Origin: Omphiscola glabra
Taxonomy: Eukaryota; Mollusca; Gastropoda; Lymnaeidae
Direction: 5' to 3'
NCBI GenBank assembly: GCA_964017045.1
Contig: OZ024808.1
Span: 6,632,784 to 6,696,783, forward strand
DNA length: 64,000 nucleotides
In this document: positions 11,501-20,696 of the stretch, in pieces
How positions within the stretch are numbered: position 1 is the first letter of the stretch
Layout: each line of letters opens with the position of its first letter
Translations under genes and position numbers: made by a program
Notes under the pieces: generated by a model
What the model was told of the DNA's origin: nothing
Database searches by the model: none
Seen by the model: the letters and a program-made list of their open reading frames with translations, nothing else

Positions 11501-14500
11501 CACGACTCTTTAATACAGTTCCTCGTGTTGTGGCGACCCCCCAGCCACAAAATTATTTTGTTGCTGTATCATAACTGTAGAGTCTATGTGTTTTCCGATG
11601 GTCTTAGGTAACCCTTGTGAAAAGGTGTGTTCGACCCCCAAAGGGGTCGCGACCCACATGTCGAGAACCGCTGCATTAATTGCTAGGCTTACAATAACAC
11701 ATCTTCGCAAGTCGCCTATAGTGTGTAGTATGACTTAACTAAGGATGTATTACACTACGAAAAGACAGCTAACATTGTCATATCCTTAACATCTGGGATG
11801 TATTACACTACGAAAAGACAGCTAACATTGTCATATCCTTAACATCTTGGATGTATTACACTACGAAAAGACAGCTAACATTGGTCATATCCTTAACATC
11901 TGGGATGTATTACACTACGAAAAGACAGCTAACATTGTCATATCCTTAACATCTGGGATGTATTACACTACGAAAAGACAGCTAACATTGTCATATCCTT
12001 AACATCTTGGATGTATTACACTACGAAAAGACAGCTAACATTGTCATATCCTTAACATCTTGGATGTATCACACTACGAAAAGACAGCTAACATTGTCAT
12101 ATCCTTAACATCTTGGATGTATTACACTACGAAAAGACAGCTAACATTGGTCATATCCTTAACATCTGGGATGTATTACACTACGAAAAGACAGCTAACA
12201 TTGTCATATCCTTAACATCTGGGATGTATTACACTACGAAAAGACAGCTAACATTGTCATATCCTTAACATCTTGGATGTATTATTGCTTATTTTAAAAA
12301 TAAAAAGAAGGAATTTTCCACTTTTAAGAAAATTAAAAGAAAACTGCAATTGTGGCCCAACCATGATGTGGGGGCCACCAACCATGATGTGGGGGCCACT
12401 TTTACTTTGAAGTGGCTTAATCTCACAACAAATCCACAATCAAGACAGAATCGTTCACAATTGACAGACTCGCAAATATTTCATTGACAAAGTTAAAGGT
12501 TTAATATCAAAATTATCATCTGCTAAAACTCTATAATATCTTTTAAAAAAAGTTCTTGTCAGTGGCGTAGCTACGGTTAGGGCCACCCGGGGCAGGTCGA
12601 GAAACGTGCCACCCTATCTCTATTGTCCGAAAATGCTGCCCTTATATATCAGTGCCACCATGGGCAGACCACTGCTTCCGCATTCCATTCCTACGTCACT
12701 GGCTCTAGTCCAAAAACATGTTATTATGATAGGTGCTTATTATTAGTCACTATAGAATGTTCGATTTTAATAAATGGTGTCTGCGATTGTCGTCATTAGC
12801 AAAAATTTATGACTATTTAATTCGCCCAACACACACATCAGTCGTTGCTTGCTAGTCTATAGACAACACAGTTCAAAGGTCAGGCAATTACCTTCTGCAC
12901 ATCAGTGTCTGTAATACTTCCGGTGACAGATCGCCTGGAAACCAAGACAAAATCAATAATATCATACAATACTTAAGACACAGGTGAGGGTACCGATGTG
13001 ACAGATGCAGTACCGATGTGATGGATTCAGTACCGATGTGATGGATTCAGTACCGATGTGACGGATTCAGTACCGATGTGACGGATGCAGTACCGATGTG
13101 ACGGATGCAGTATCGATGTGATGGATGCAGTACCGATCTGACGGATGCATAACCGATGTGACGGATGCAGTACCGATGTGACGGATGCAGTACCGATGTG
13201 ACGGATGCAGTACCGATGTGACGGATGCAGTACTGATGTGACGGATGCAGTACTGATGTGACGCATGCAGTACCGATGTGACGGATGCAGTAAATATGTC
13301 ATGTGTTAAGTTAACATTTCAAGAGCAATTTTGTTTCAGAGATCGAGTAGTTAGTTTAAACCACTCATTAGAGAGTACAGTGGCGTAGCGAGCTTAACTC
13401 GCGCCCGGGGAAAAATAGCTTTTTAGCGCCCCCCAATACCTTTTTAGCGCCCCCCCCCCTTTATTCGAAAACCATACAATATTATAGTAAAATATACCAT
13501 TTGGCGCCCCATTGTGAGTAGCGCCCGGGCATGATGCCCCCCTTGCCCCCCCTCACTACGCCACTGAGTGAGTAATTTGTTTCATATTGATGAGCTGATT
13601 ATGGTCTCATTATAACTGATGAAAACATTCGTCATGTTTAAAGGGTAAAATAGCTAGTACTACATTACATGATCCTACATTTAATTATTTAATTATTATA
13701 TTAGATTAAAACGCAATGGCTCTCAGTTGTACAAATGGGTGTTGGAAGTAAACCTTACTGCTGACATTGCAAAATAAGGACTCAATGACTGCCATTGGTA
13801 CAAATCTGTACTCACTTGCTGGATGAGCTCCTGGCAAAAGAGTCCACCTTCGTACTCTCAATCCAGCCAGTTTCATCAATGGTGGTTTTACCGAATGGGA
13901 TCTTGCCCACATCTCGGACTGTGACGATGAGATGGCGTCGTTTTTTCAGGTGTTTCACTGCGTCCGAGTGGCTGATGTCCAGAAAACTCTGACCATTGAC
14001 GTCCAGGATCTGGTCACCCAACTGTTGGGAGGTGGACAAAGTGGACTTTTGAGATATGACTATGACCCACACTTACCCTGACCCTTGAGGACTATGTCTT
14101 ACCCAGCCTATGACCTACCAGGAATATGACCTACCAGGACTTTGACCTACCAGGACTATGACCTACCAGGAATATGACCTACCAGGATTATGACCTACTA
14201 GGACTATGACCTACCAGGATTATGACCTACCAGGAATATGACCTACCAGGATTATGACCTACCATGACTATGACCTACCAGGAATATGACCTACAAGGAC
14301 TATGAACTACCAGGAATATGACCTACCAGGACTATGGACTGCAATGACTATTAGCTACCAGGACTATTACATACCAAAACTATGACCTGTCAGGAGTATG
14401 ACCTACCAGGACTATGACCTCCCTGGACAGTGAAATGTTTTGATAATGAAATGCATGGACAATGACCTGCCAGGACTATGACCTGCCAAGACTATGACCT

Positions 14501-17500
14501 GCCAAGACTATGACCTGTCAGGACTATGACCTGCCAAGACTATGACCTGCCAAGACTATGACCTGCCAAGACTATGACCTGTCAGGACTATGACCTGCCA
14601 AGACTATGACCTGCCAAGACTATGACCTGCCAAGACTATGACCTGCCAAGACTATGACCTGCCAAGACTATGACCTGCCAAGACTATGACCTGCCAAGAC
14701 TATGACCTGCCAAGACTATGACCTGTCAGGACTATGACCTGCCAAGACTATGACCTGCCAAGACTATGACCTGCCAAGACTATGACCTGCCAAGACTATG
14801 ACCTGTCAGGACTATGACCTACCAGGACTAAGACTAAACTATAAGACACACGAAATCGACTTGCCTTCAGGCCAGCGTTCTCAGCCACCGAGAAGGGGTC
14901 GATGCCAGATATAAAGATGCCAAGTCCATACTCACTTCCTCCACGTACCATGAGGCCCAGACCTTGACCTTTCTGAACTACAATGTTCACCTAAAGATAC
15001 AATTTACCATGAAATGCTCAGTGCGTTATATTGAAACAAGAAGATCTTCAGTCCGCCAGAATGAAGATCAAGTTCTCTTTACAAGAATTAATTGCTTACT
15101 CGTTATAGTTAATCTAATTACATGGATTAGACAATTTTTAAAATAACAGTGATGTAGTTGTCATAAGTGACACGAAGATGGACATGTGTTCTTTATATTT
15201 AAGAATGCCTCTGATGTCATGTACACATTTAATCCAAAACAGTAGTATCGCTTGTCGTGTACACACCTGTTTCACATGAGTGATCGCATATGTCTTTTAC
15301 ACATTTAATCCACACGTGTACCATCACATGTAATGTACACATTAAATCCACACGATTACTATCTCATGTCACGTACACATTTAGTCCACACGAGTACTCT
15401 CACATGTCATGTACACATTAAATCCAAGTGAGTAATCCCGCATGCAATGTACACATTAAATCCAAGTGAGTAATCCCGCATGCAATGTACACATTAAATC
15501 CACATGAGTACTCCAAATGTCCTGTACACATTAAATCCAAGTGAGTAATCCTGCACGCAATGTACACTTGCAATCCCCGACAATAACATCTATGTGTACA
15601 CATTAACCCCCCTAACAGTGCAATCGCTTGTCGTGTGCGCACCTTTCTCTCGTCGCTGCCTTTCAGCATCAGAGTTCCGCTTTTCCTCCGCCCGTCGTCC
15701 TCGCCCGCGGCTGTCCCGCTGCCCGGGGGCGGCGGAGACACGGGTCTGCCCTTAGGGTCGGTCCACGTGTACGTCTCTAGGACGGTCATGGTGCCAGGGA
15801 TCCGACCGACACGGGACACGGTCAGGTGGAGCCTGGAGGCTGCCTTAATGATCTGGGGAAAGATTTGTATTTCTCTTGGTTTGATTTCACGTTCTTCTTC
15901 TTCTTCTTCTATATTTTGAGGGCCCACGGTCATTCAATGGATCATTCTGACTCCTATGTTTCGGAGGGGTTCGCGATGTTACTGTGCGTGGTTTGGAAGG
16001 GGATACTTCACTTAATTAAGGATGCACAAGATTAATTATTACATTAAATGTTTGATATATACTTTGAATTGTCAGACTTTAAAACTGTACGGCAGTTTAT
16101 GAACGACCTATTACCTATTAATTTTAAAGGAAGCAAAATAATACTATTAATTGATAAATCCATAAAAGTGGGCCTTTTAAAAACAGTGACATTTGACTTT
16201 ATTGAAAAAGAAATATGTAATTGTTTAAAAAATGCTTAATTTCTTTTTATGGCACTTACCCTAGCGGCCTCACCGTGGGTGAAGCCATGGCACTTACCCT
16301 AGCGGCCTCATCGTGAGTGACGTCATTGCACTTACCCTAGCGGCCTCATCGTGGGTGAAGCCATGGCACTTACCCTAGCGGCCTCATCCTGGGTGAAGCC
16401 ATGGCACTTAACCTAGCGGCCTCACCCTGGGTGAAGCCATGGCACTTACCCTAGCGGCCTCACCCTGGGTGAAGCCATGGCACTTACCCTAGCGGCCTCA
16501 TCGTGAGTGACGTCATTGAAAGAGATATCATTGGCTGACTCAATGAGGTCACCAACTGTCAACCCTCTCTTCTGGGCAAGACTTCCGTTATCAACGGATG
16601 AGACGTACACGCCCACACCGATGTCGACTCCGCCCCTGATGGTGAAGCCAAACCCACCGTCCTTGGCATCAGGCTCCCCAAGGTCAATCTGTGGATATTG
16701 GATCGAGGATGGCTTACGACACCGGAGCATCTACACCATCTTGTGACTGACACAAAGGCCACCACTGACACCCAAGACAACCACTGACATTCATTACCAC
16801 CACTGACATACATTACCACCACTGACACTCATGACCAACACTGACACCCATGGCCACCACTGACACCCATGACCACCACTGACATACATGACCACCATTA
16901 ACCCCCGTGACATCACTGACACTTATGACACCAATGACACCCATGATCAAACCTGACACTCGGCACTACTCATTGACTATCGTTTCACACAGATACTCGT
17001 TACCATACATGATACTCGTGACACCACTGACACGTGGCAACTATCATTCGTGTCACCGCTTAAACCAGTAAATGCCACTGACAGCTGACACTCATGATGT
17101 CCACTGTTTCTTGTGCAATCACTGACTCACGCGTCACATCTGACACGTGTTATAACACGGGACACTCGTGGTACAACTGACACTAATGATCTATAACTGT
17201 TCCTTGTGACGCCGCTGAAAAATGTGCCAACACTTACTTCCATACTGTCACCACCAAACTGACTTCTGGACTGAGACGACCTCCGTGACGTCATTGTCTT
17301 GTGCTTCTCCTCGTGCCCAGGCCCGTGTCCGGCACGATGCAGGCTCACCACGGGGGACTGAACCCCAGCCGTGTAGTCCGTCTGACGTTGACCGTCTGCT
17401 CTCGCCGTCTTGTATTTGTTCAGCACGTTGATGTCGGCCATGTGGGGTCGGTACAGCTGTGGGCGTGGTAGCGTGGAGGGCTGCTTCTCTTCACTGGAGG

Positions 17501-20076
17501 CAAAGGACGATGACATTATCAACTTCTATAAATAAAACTGAATGATATTTTTAAATTTGTTAAATAACTTCACATTTGTTCATGTGGTTGATCGGAAGGC
17601 CCATTGACCCACTTCCCATCATCATATCGAGCTGAAATTCGGCACACAAACTCATTGCTGCTGATAACAAACCCTATCAAATGTTTAGCCCCGTCCCCAA
17701 AAAAGATTACCCCCCCCCCCCCCACTCCAAACCCACTTGGTTTTCTAAGGAAAGGTGAAGGAAATATGATGTAAGGATTTCTTAATTAAAAACTGAACAC
17801 ATCGCTACAATAATGCAGGCGACAATTTTGGGGTAAATCCATAAGGAAAATGAAGCAGATTTGCAACGAGATGTGTTCCGTTCGGGCTACATCTTAGGGT
17901 CGGTTCACACGATCAAATTTCGCGTCAAATTGTTGTATGAACGCACTATTTTGTGCGTGGTTTCCTTTTTTGAGGAATTTGATCAAATAGTAATTTGAAA
18001 GTTGTGACAAGGCTTCATACACGAACTGCATCAAATGCTTGACGCGAAATTTGACCGTGTGAACCGACCCTTAGTGTCTTGCGAGATGATGATGTTCTTC
18101 GCTGTGATAAATCTCGTACTATTACACAAATGCAAACAAAAAGTGCATGTATAGGATTAATAACGAAAAACTTTGATTTTTACGGGCTGGATTTGTGTCA
18201 GGTTTTCTGTGCATTGATTGGGCAAACATGTAAATGAGCCGGTCACAGACTCAGACAGTTTACAAACTGCTCACTTCACCAACAAGCTCAACGTTTTTAA
18301 CTGTACGCTCTTTGGAATGTTGGGTAGAAACGTAAGGATAGGCGGGTCCTTAAAAATATGAAGAAGTTTGGGGGTGGGGGGGGGGCTGAAAGTGAACAAT
18401 GTACATTGTATTAAAAAAATGATAATAAATTTCCCACCAATTTTTCTCAAACCACTAAAAAAAATTTAAGATAAGAAAAATATTGATGAGGCTACGCTGG
18501 TGGGGGGGAATGATTCATTCTGAGGTAGAATGATTATTTATGTCCCGTCTATAAATAGAACGATGCACTCAATTTCTATAACTACAAAATAATACCACGC
18601 AAGCGGCCATGTTGAAAGCTACACGTCATAATTAAAATATTCTTAAAAATGTTCGCTACTTACATTAACGTCTCTACACATTTGTCTCCCCTCCCCCGCC
18701 GTGCCCGCCCCTCCTGCCCATCCGTTGCCAGAGATCCAAGTGTACTCACCGACTAGTCATTCGAAAGTCCTTATCCCTGACCTGCTTTCTAATCATTAAT
18801 ATTTATCTATTCTCTCTATGGGAGATAAAAACAAAAAAGACCTTTGTCTAATGATTCAAGAGAAAAGTTGCGCCATTTATTGGTAGTTTTGACCTAATTT
18901 CAAATCAGCATTTTTAATGGCTTTTTGTGTGTGTGGGGGGGGGGGGGTGGGAAGAGGGCCCTCTATTTCAGCTATTGATTCAAAAATAAATTAAGTGAAG
19001 TGAGTTATTCAGATATGATTTTAGAAAATAAATTTTATGAATTAGATTTAGTGAAGATACTTTAGGATGAAATTTTAGTAAAGATATTTCATGATGTATT
19101 TTTAGTAAAGATAATTTATGATGTAATTTTAGCAAAGCTATTTTATGAGTAGTTTTAATCGAAATGGAGCTGTTCGCAATTTAATTAAACCCAGGTCAGC
19201 TGTGCACGCATCTAAATGTGTTCAAGATCCTTGTCACTGTCCTGTCTTTTTTCTCATTGGAGCACTAACAAATCTTGTTCAGGTATTACTTTATCTCAGT
19301 ATATTGGCTAAAGCTAAGTTTCCCAATGCCATGACCTCTGGTCGCCCCTCCCCGTCCTTGAGACAGTCTCTGACAACAAGTGACTCAATGACTCATTCTC
19401 TTTTCGGTAATAATGGGACAAATACTTGGCATTCTGCTTTGACATAAAAAATGTTAATTATGCAGAGAGCAGCTGTTAAATTTTTTTTCATCTAAGATTT
19501 CCCGTTTGTCATTTTTATATTTAGAAGTTCCATAAATTTTATCTGGAGTATAAATGAGACTTTTGTGTCTTAAAAGACTGCGTCTTAAAAATTGTTTAAA
19601 ACACACACACACGCACACACACATTAATGCAAATAAAATCATAAATTAAATAAGTTCATTTCATTTGAATCTCCCAAAACAACCATTCAACCAATCATCG
19701 TACACCATTACTTTTTCAACCAATCATCTTACACCCTTACTTTTTCAACCAATCATCGTACACCCTTACCGTGTCAACCAATCATATTACACCTTTACCT
19801 TGTCAACAGGTCAAAAGCCTCGACATCGCCCTGTCTGATGACGCGCTTCACCAGGGGAAACAACTGCCGCTTGACCGGCGTGTTGAGGATCTTCCTCAGA
19901 GAGTTGACCAGTTCGAAGATGTCCTTCTGCGTCCCGTAGGTGCTCAGCGACTCGATGAAGTCCTTTTTCTCCAGGGCATCCAGGTGAGTGTAGAGACCCT
20001 CCTGGAGGTGCCGGACACTGGACGTCATCGACTTGTGTGGGAAGAAATCCGTGGACTTTGACCTCAACAAGGCCAT
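1296..20076 (-). CDS. WHRN: Whirlin-like PDZ scaffold gene (partial; 3' end beyond left edge)
   Basis: Multi-exon gene on the minus strand, read from splice sites and homology. Domain order in translation: HN1, basic linker, PDZ1, PDZ2, HN2, long disordered Ser/Pro/Gln-rich region; this is the whirlin order. Family knowledge: vertebrate whirlin is a scaffold of the USH2 complex at stereocilia and photoreceptor periciliary membranes; the fly relative Dyschronic acts in neurons. PDZ1 and PDZ2 both have a His opening helix B (THDEA, SHSDA), which predicts class I C-terminal peptide binding. Harmonin (USH1C) is the nearest alternative, but a second HN domain after PDZ2 and the TTIDETGWI stretch following PDZ2 fit whirlin better. 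Readable coding length is about 3.34 kb. PDZ3 and the stop codon are not in the window. The introns are rich in minisatellites. Confidence 0.9.
1471..1560 (-). repeat. 30-bp coding repeat, three perfect copies
   Basis: TGGAGGGAACAGAGATGGTG plus CTGCTGTGCT three times without change, inside the long whirlin exon; encodes KHSSTISVPS three times. The perfect identity implies a recent expansion or homogenisation. Confidence 0.95.
2722..2841 (-). CDS. WHRN: WHRN exon: disordered region
   Basis: Acceptor CATCAG, donor GTAAGT (strong); 40 codons, phase 0. Reads IDVPSDDSGVDINGQCINGH and KIAPGRVSKFQPVVPRFAQ. The DSGVD motif recurs in the disordered region of vertebrate whirlin (SEDSGVDAG type), which supports the assignment. 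Confidence 0.75.
2976..3236 (+). repeat. 19-bp minisatellite, about 13 copies
   Basis: Unit GGTTCACTAGGACGCCATT, in a whirlin intron. Confidence 0.9.
3398..3703 (+). repeat. CT-rich low-complexity tract
   Basis: Pyrimidine-rich (CTCTCT, CTATCTC) with short C runs; open frames over it are artefacts. Confidence 0.9.
3783..3905 (+). repeat. 10-bp minisatellite
   Basis: Unit GGTGTGGACA with variants, about 12 copies. Confidence 0.85.
4007..4189 (-). CDS. WHRN: WHRN exon: disordered region
   Basis: Acceptor GACAG, donor GTAATC; 61 codons, phase 0 both sides. Starts RNETRRQLSRSTPDLTHLQR and ends NATDRHISNGK. Low-complexity polar sequence without a domain; support is the clean splice pair, uninterrupted frame and phase agreement. 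Confidence 0.7.
4453..4605 (+). repeat. 26-bp minisatellite, six copies
   Basis: Unit starts GAGCCATGCCACGAATTGCG and ends GTATAG. Confidence 0.92.
4936..6774 (+). repeat. 18-bp minisatellite, about 102 copies, with higher-order structure
   Basis: Unit GGCACAACTAGGGTAAGT and variants. A block with distinctive variants starting near 5395 recurs near 5990, a period of about 593 bp. Right end runs into GTGGCGCCCCGTGGCG, reminiscent of the MITE body. Confidence 0.95.
6775..7381. other. Whirlin intron, unique sequence with G runs
   Basis: Contains G runs at 6925-6935, 7150-7160 and 7200-7235. No exon or element recognised. Confidence 0.6.
7382..7489 (-). CDS. WHRN: WHRN exon: acidic post-HN2 linker
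   Basis: Acceptor TCTACAG, donor GTGACA; 36 codons, phase 0. Reads EDADKLLAPDSHSIGSFDSD followed by DVIRSDAQRRTLFSQQ. No domain; vertebrate whirlin has a comparable Ser/Asp-rich stretch after HN2. Called on splice sites, open frame and consistent phase. Confidence 0.72.
7556..7748 (+). repeat. 18-bp minisatellite, about 10.5 copies
   Basis: Unit TGTTCAGATCTTATTTGG; the first copies have G and later copies A at one place, a directional variant change. Period divisible by three gives open frames on both strands. Confidence 0.93.
7905..8405 (+). repeat. 15- to 17-bp minisatellite
   Basis: Regular TAGTTACCTAAAGTC copies at the left, grading into diverged TAAAGTGTCTAGTTACC copies at the right. 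Confidence 0.9.
8524..10256 (+). repeat. 17-bp minisatellite, about 100 copies
   Basis: Unit ATAACACATCCCACTAG with CCC/CTA variants. Its right edge is about 8 bp from the splice donor of the exon at 10270-10365. Confidence 0.95.
10270..10365 (-). CDS. WHRN: WHRN exon: HN2 domain, last helices
   Basis: Acceptor CACCCAG, donor GTAAAT; 32 codons, phase 0. Reads YTLLSEIRTLLNSTDLNIFD then ELLVRRHKEKSL, the counterpart of the FSLLSEVRG...FDHLVLRRE segment in vertebrate whirlin. A 1.7-kb minisatellite begins only about 13 bp past the donor. Confidence 0.87.
10468..10693 (+). mobile_element. Possible degraded CAGTGGCGTAGC MITE
   Basis: Left end CAGTGGCGTAGCTAATTTTA is clear; a right end CACTG at 10689-10693 is weak and flanks do not match. 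Body has CCCCACCCCC runs. Confidence 0.35.
11149..11361 (-). CDS. WHRN: WHRN exon: HN2 domain, first part
   Basis: Acceptor CTAG preceded by an unusually long run of C (plus-strand G run 11365-11380); donor GTCAGT. Seventy-one codons, phase 0 in and out. After KVFQRGVGTQLM the exon reads NSRHLLNASEQASLNYYLAE and GTISIQGLVQALLELLNTGA. This matches the second harmonin-N-like domain of whirlin (ARHLLNEQE...YYLDEY...LLNTHAK type). Confidence 0.88.
11476..11673 (+). mobile_element. hAT-type MITE, CAGNGGTTCTCAAC family
   Basis: Ends CAGTGGTTCTCAACC and GAGAACCGCTG are inverted repeats. No matching 8-bp flanks, but about 20 bp of TGCTAG-CTTACAATAACAC sequence occurs on both sides. Confidence 0.65.
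11753..12283 (+). repeat. 53-bp minisatellite, ten copies
   Basis: Unit GGATGTATTACACTACGAAA continuing AGACAGCTAACATTGTCATA to TCCTTAACATCT; copies almost identical. Confidence 0.95.
12560..12701 (+). mobile_element. Diverged CAGTGGCGTAGC MITE
   Basis: Starts CAGTGGCGTAGCTACGGTTA and ends CTACGTCACTG; flanks GTTCTTGT and GCTCTAGT agree at 6 of 8. Internal sequence differs from the longer copies. Confidence 0.55.
12892..12934 (-). CDS. WHRN: WHRN exon: short linker exon (43 nt)
   Basis: Acceptor TTTCCAG, donor GTAATT. Enters in phase 2 and leaves in phase 0, exactly what the flanking exons require. Reads RSVTGSITDTDVQK. The length and double phase agreement make it credible despite its size. 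Confidence 0.75.
12990..13292 (+). repeat. 20-bp minisatellite, about 15 copies
   Basis: Unit GTACCGATGTGACGGATGCA. Confidence 0.93.
13378..13566 (-). mobile_element. hAT-type MITE, CAGTGGCGTAGC family
   Basis: Inverted copy of the element at 110-299, 189 bp, flanked by AGAGAGTA and AGTGAGTA (7 of 8). Lies in the whirlin intron between the 43-nt exon and the PDZ2 exon. Confidence 0.75.
13816..14021 (-). CDS. WHRN: WHRN exon: rest of PDZ2
   Basis: Acceptor CCAACAG, donor GTGAGT; 68 codons plus two bases. Reads LGDQILDVNGQSFLDISHSD, then helix B with His in first place, then HLIVTVRDVGKIPFGKTT and IDETGWIESTKV. That tail after PDZ2 is a good whirlin signature. Ends with a Ser/Lys-rich stretch and exits in phase 2. 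Confidence 0.9.
14090..14835 (+). repeat. 16-bp minisatellite filling an intron
   Basis: Unit CCAGGACTATGACCTA at the left and CCAAGACTATGACCTG at the right, about 46 copies. It occupies most of the 843-nt intron between the two PDZ2 exons. Confidence 0.95.
14865..14990 (-). CDS. WHRN: WHRN exon: first part of PDZ2, with GC donor
   Basis: Acceptor CTTTAG then VNIVVQKGQGLGLMVRGGSE, with GLGL as the carboxylate-binding loop, continuing YGLGIFISGIDPFSVAENAG to LK. Forty-two codons, phase 0. The donor is GCAAGT rather than GTNNNN, a non-canonical GC-AG intron; no GT donor nearby keeps the domain intact, and the next exon resumes exactly with LGDQILDVNG. Confidence 0.88.
15225..15560 (+). repeat. 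About 38-bp minisatellite, diverged
   Basis: Unit built on GTACACATTAAATCCA followed by GAGTACTC and CATGTCAT; about nine copies. Confidence 0.8.
15643..15852 (-). CDS. WHRN: WHRN exon: end of PDZ1 and linker
   Basis: Acceptor CCCCAG, donor GTGCGC; 70 codons, phase 0 in and out. Reads IIKAASRLHLTVSRVGRIPG, completing helix B and the last strand of PDZ1, then ETYTWTDPKGRPVSPPPPGS, a stretch also conserved after PDZ1 of vertebrate whirlin (TYTWVDPQGR type), then a basic linker ending SDERK. The TTC-rich track at 15895-15910 lies in the intron just upstream of the acceptor. Confidence 0.88.
16250..16500 (-). repeat. About 40-bp repeat carrying copies of the PDZ1 exon end and splice donor
   Basis: About six intronic copies plus the authentic exon end. 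On the minus strand each reads GAGGCCGCTAGGGTAAGTGC, that is the last codons (DEAAR) followed by the GTAAGT donor. One copy has TTAAGT (near 16406). One inner copy also keeps the preceding GACGTCACTCACGAT. Confidence 0.9.
16488..16688 (-). CDS. WHRN: WHRN exon: first part of PDZ1
   Basis: Begins after TATCCACAG with IDLGEPDAKDGGFGFTIRGG; GFGF is the carboxylate-binding loop. It continues through GVGVYVSSVDNGSLAQKRGL and VGDLIESAND to THDEAAR, the start of helix B. Donor GTAAGT at 16482-16487, phase 0. An alternative acceptor (GTGTAG) would add 14 residues up to 16730 in the same frame, but its pyrimidine tract is poorer. The last about 40 nt of this exon with its donor are tandemly copied into the intron. 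Confidence 0.88.
16755..16945 (+). repeat. About 19-bp minisatellite, diverged
   Basis: Unit ACCACCACTGACACCCATG, about ten copies. Confidence 0.85.
17238..17525 (-). CDS. WHRN: WHRN exon: HN1-PDZ1 linker
   Basis: Open frame between a TTATAG acceptor and a GTAAGT donor; 96 codons, or 95 if the acceptor three bases further in is used. In-frame TAG directly upstream forces entry in phase 0; exit is phase 0. The product is polar and basic, rich in Ser, Arg, His and Gln (for example TSRRSSQSRSQFGGDSME), and has no recognisable fold, as expected for the linker between HN1 and PDZ1. Confidence 0.75.
17897..18070 (+). mobile_element. Harbinger-like MITE
   Basis: 174 bp with inverted ends GGGTCGGTTCACACG and CGTGTGAACCGACCC, flanked by TTA on both sides (17894-17896, 18071-18073). 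TIR similarity extends about 30 bp inward (CAAATTTCGCGTCAA). TTA target sites are typical of PIF/Harbinger. Confidence 0.75.
18750..18788 (-). CDS. WHRN candidate small exon (39 nt)
   Basis: Tentative. A GTGAGT donor at 18749 and a TTAG acceptor above 18788 bound a 39-nt segment that stays open when joined to exon 1 (reads RKQVRDKDFRMTS). It preserves phase 2, so a further 10-nt piece at 18664-18673 (TGTAG acceptor, GTAAGT donor) would be needed to restore phase 0 for the exon at 17238-17525. The intervening 76 nt are G-rich with no pyrimidine tract, which weakens the idea. Confidence 0.25.
19799..20076 (-). CDS. WHRN: WHRN exon 1: start codon and HN1 domain
   Basis: ATG at 20076 down to a GTAAAG donor at 19798. 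Ninety-two codons plus two bases. The harmonin-N-like helical domain fills most of the exon; the diagnostic stretch is NTPVKRQLFPLVKRVI, close to the vertebrate whirlin helix with the same SPVKRRLLP-like core. The reading frame extends upstream without an ATG to an in-frame TGA, so 20076 is the first usable ATG unless an upstream exon splices in. The exon leaves in phase 2, which does not fit the next confidently called exon. Confidence 0.85.
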
Positions 20077-20690
20077 CTGCACTTTTTTAAAGACGACCCA
20101 ATGTTTGAGCGACTTCCGTATTGATCTCGAGTTCTGACGGCTCACGGTACAGGGCGTGTCCTGTGTTCGAACTCAACAGTGTGTAGGGCAATCTATAATT
20201 TATCCCGTCATTGGATGCACGTACGCTGAGTCAATAATACTTAAAGGCATGGCCAGTAAATTATTTCATTATATTATTATACATGCTGTACTTTAACTAT
20301 AGACGAGTCATTTAGACGGTAGCAGTAATATAATCGAAATAAACATATTTGTAGTGTAACTTTCTATATGCATGGTCCTTTTCATTTGGTGAATCGAAGG
20401 TACAGTAATTAAATACTGCATTCATCCAGTTTATTTCCGGTATCTTTCATTGTGTTTCTTCTGTGTGCTCCGCTGTGGAATAGATAATAAACTCATAAAA
20501 CAAATATTTCCAACTCAAAGACACCAACATTATCTTTCGCATACATTTAGTCTAATGGTCGTCCCCACGTGATCTCCCACTCCCACTTTACATCTCAACC
20601 AAAGTGCAGAGCTAACAAATTAATCTCGTGATGCATCGACAGGAGGCAGGTTTTTGTTTGTGTAAAAAGTCATTTCAACAATACAGTTAT
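20077..20690. other. 5' flank of whirlin
   Basis: Unique sequence upstream of the first usable ATG; no clear TATA box. 5' UTR and promoter cannot be placed. Confidence 0.5.
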
Positions 20691-20696
20691 GTGAGT

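Larger units (their letters stand above)
17526..19798. other. Whirlin first intron, mostly unique and AT-rich
   Basis: Holds the Harbinger-like MITE, candidate tiny exons near 18.7 kb, several C or G runs, a (CA)n stretch at 19597-19622 and four copies of a CCAATCATC(G/T)TACACC motif at 19690-19795. Otherwise nothing recognised. Confidence 0.6.

Noticed and set aside
16559..16828. Alternative minus-strand frame over the PDZ1 exon
   Set aside because: Shadow of the PDZ1 exon in a different frame.
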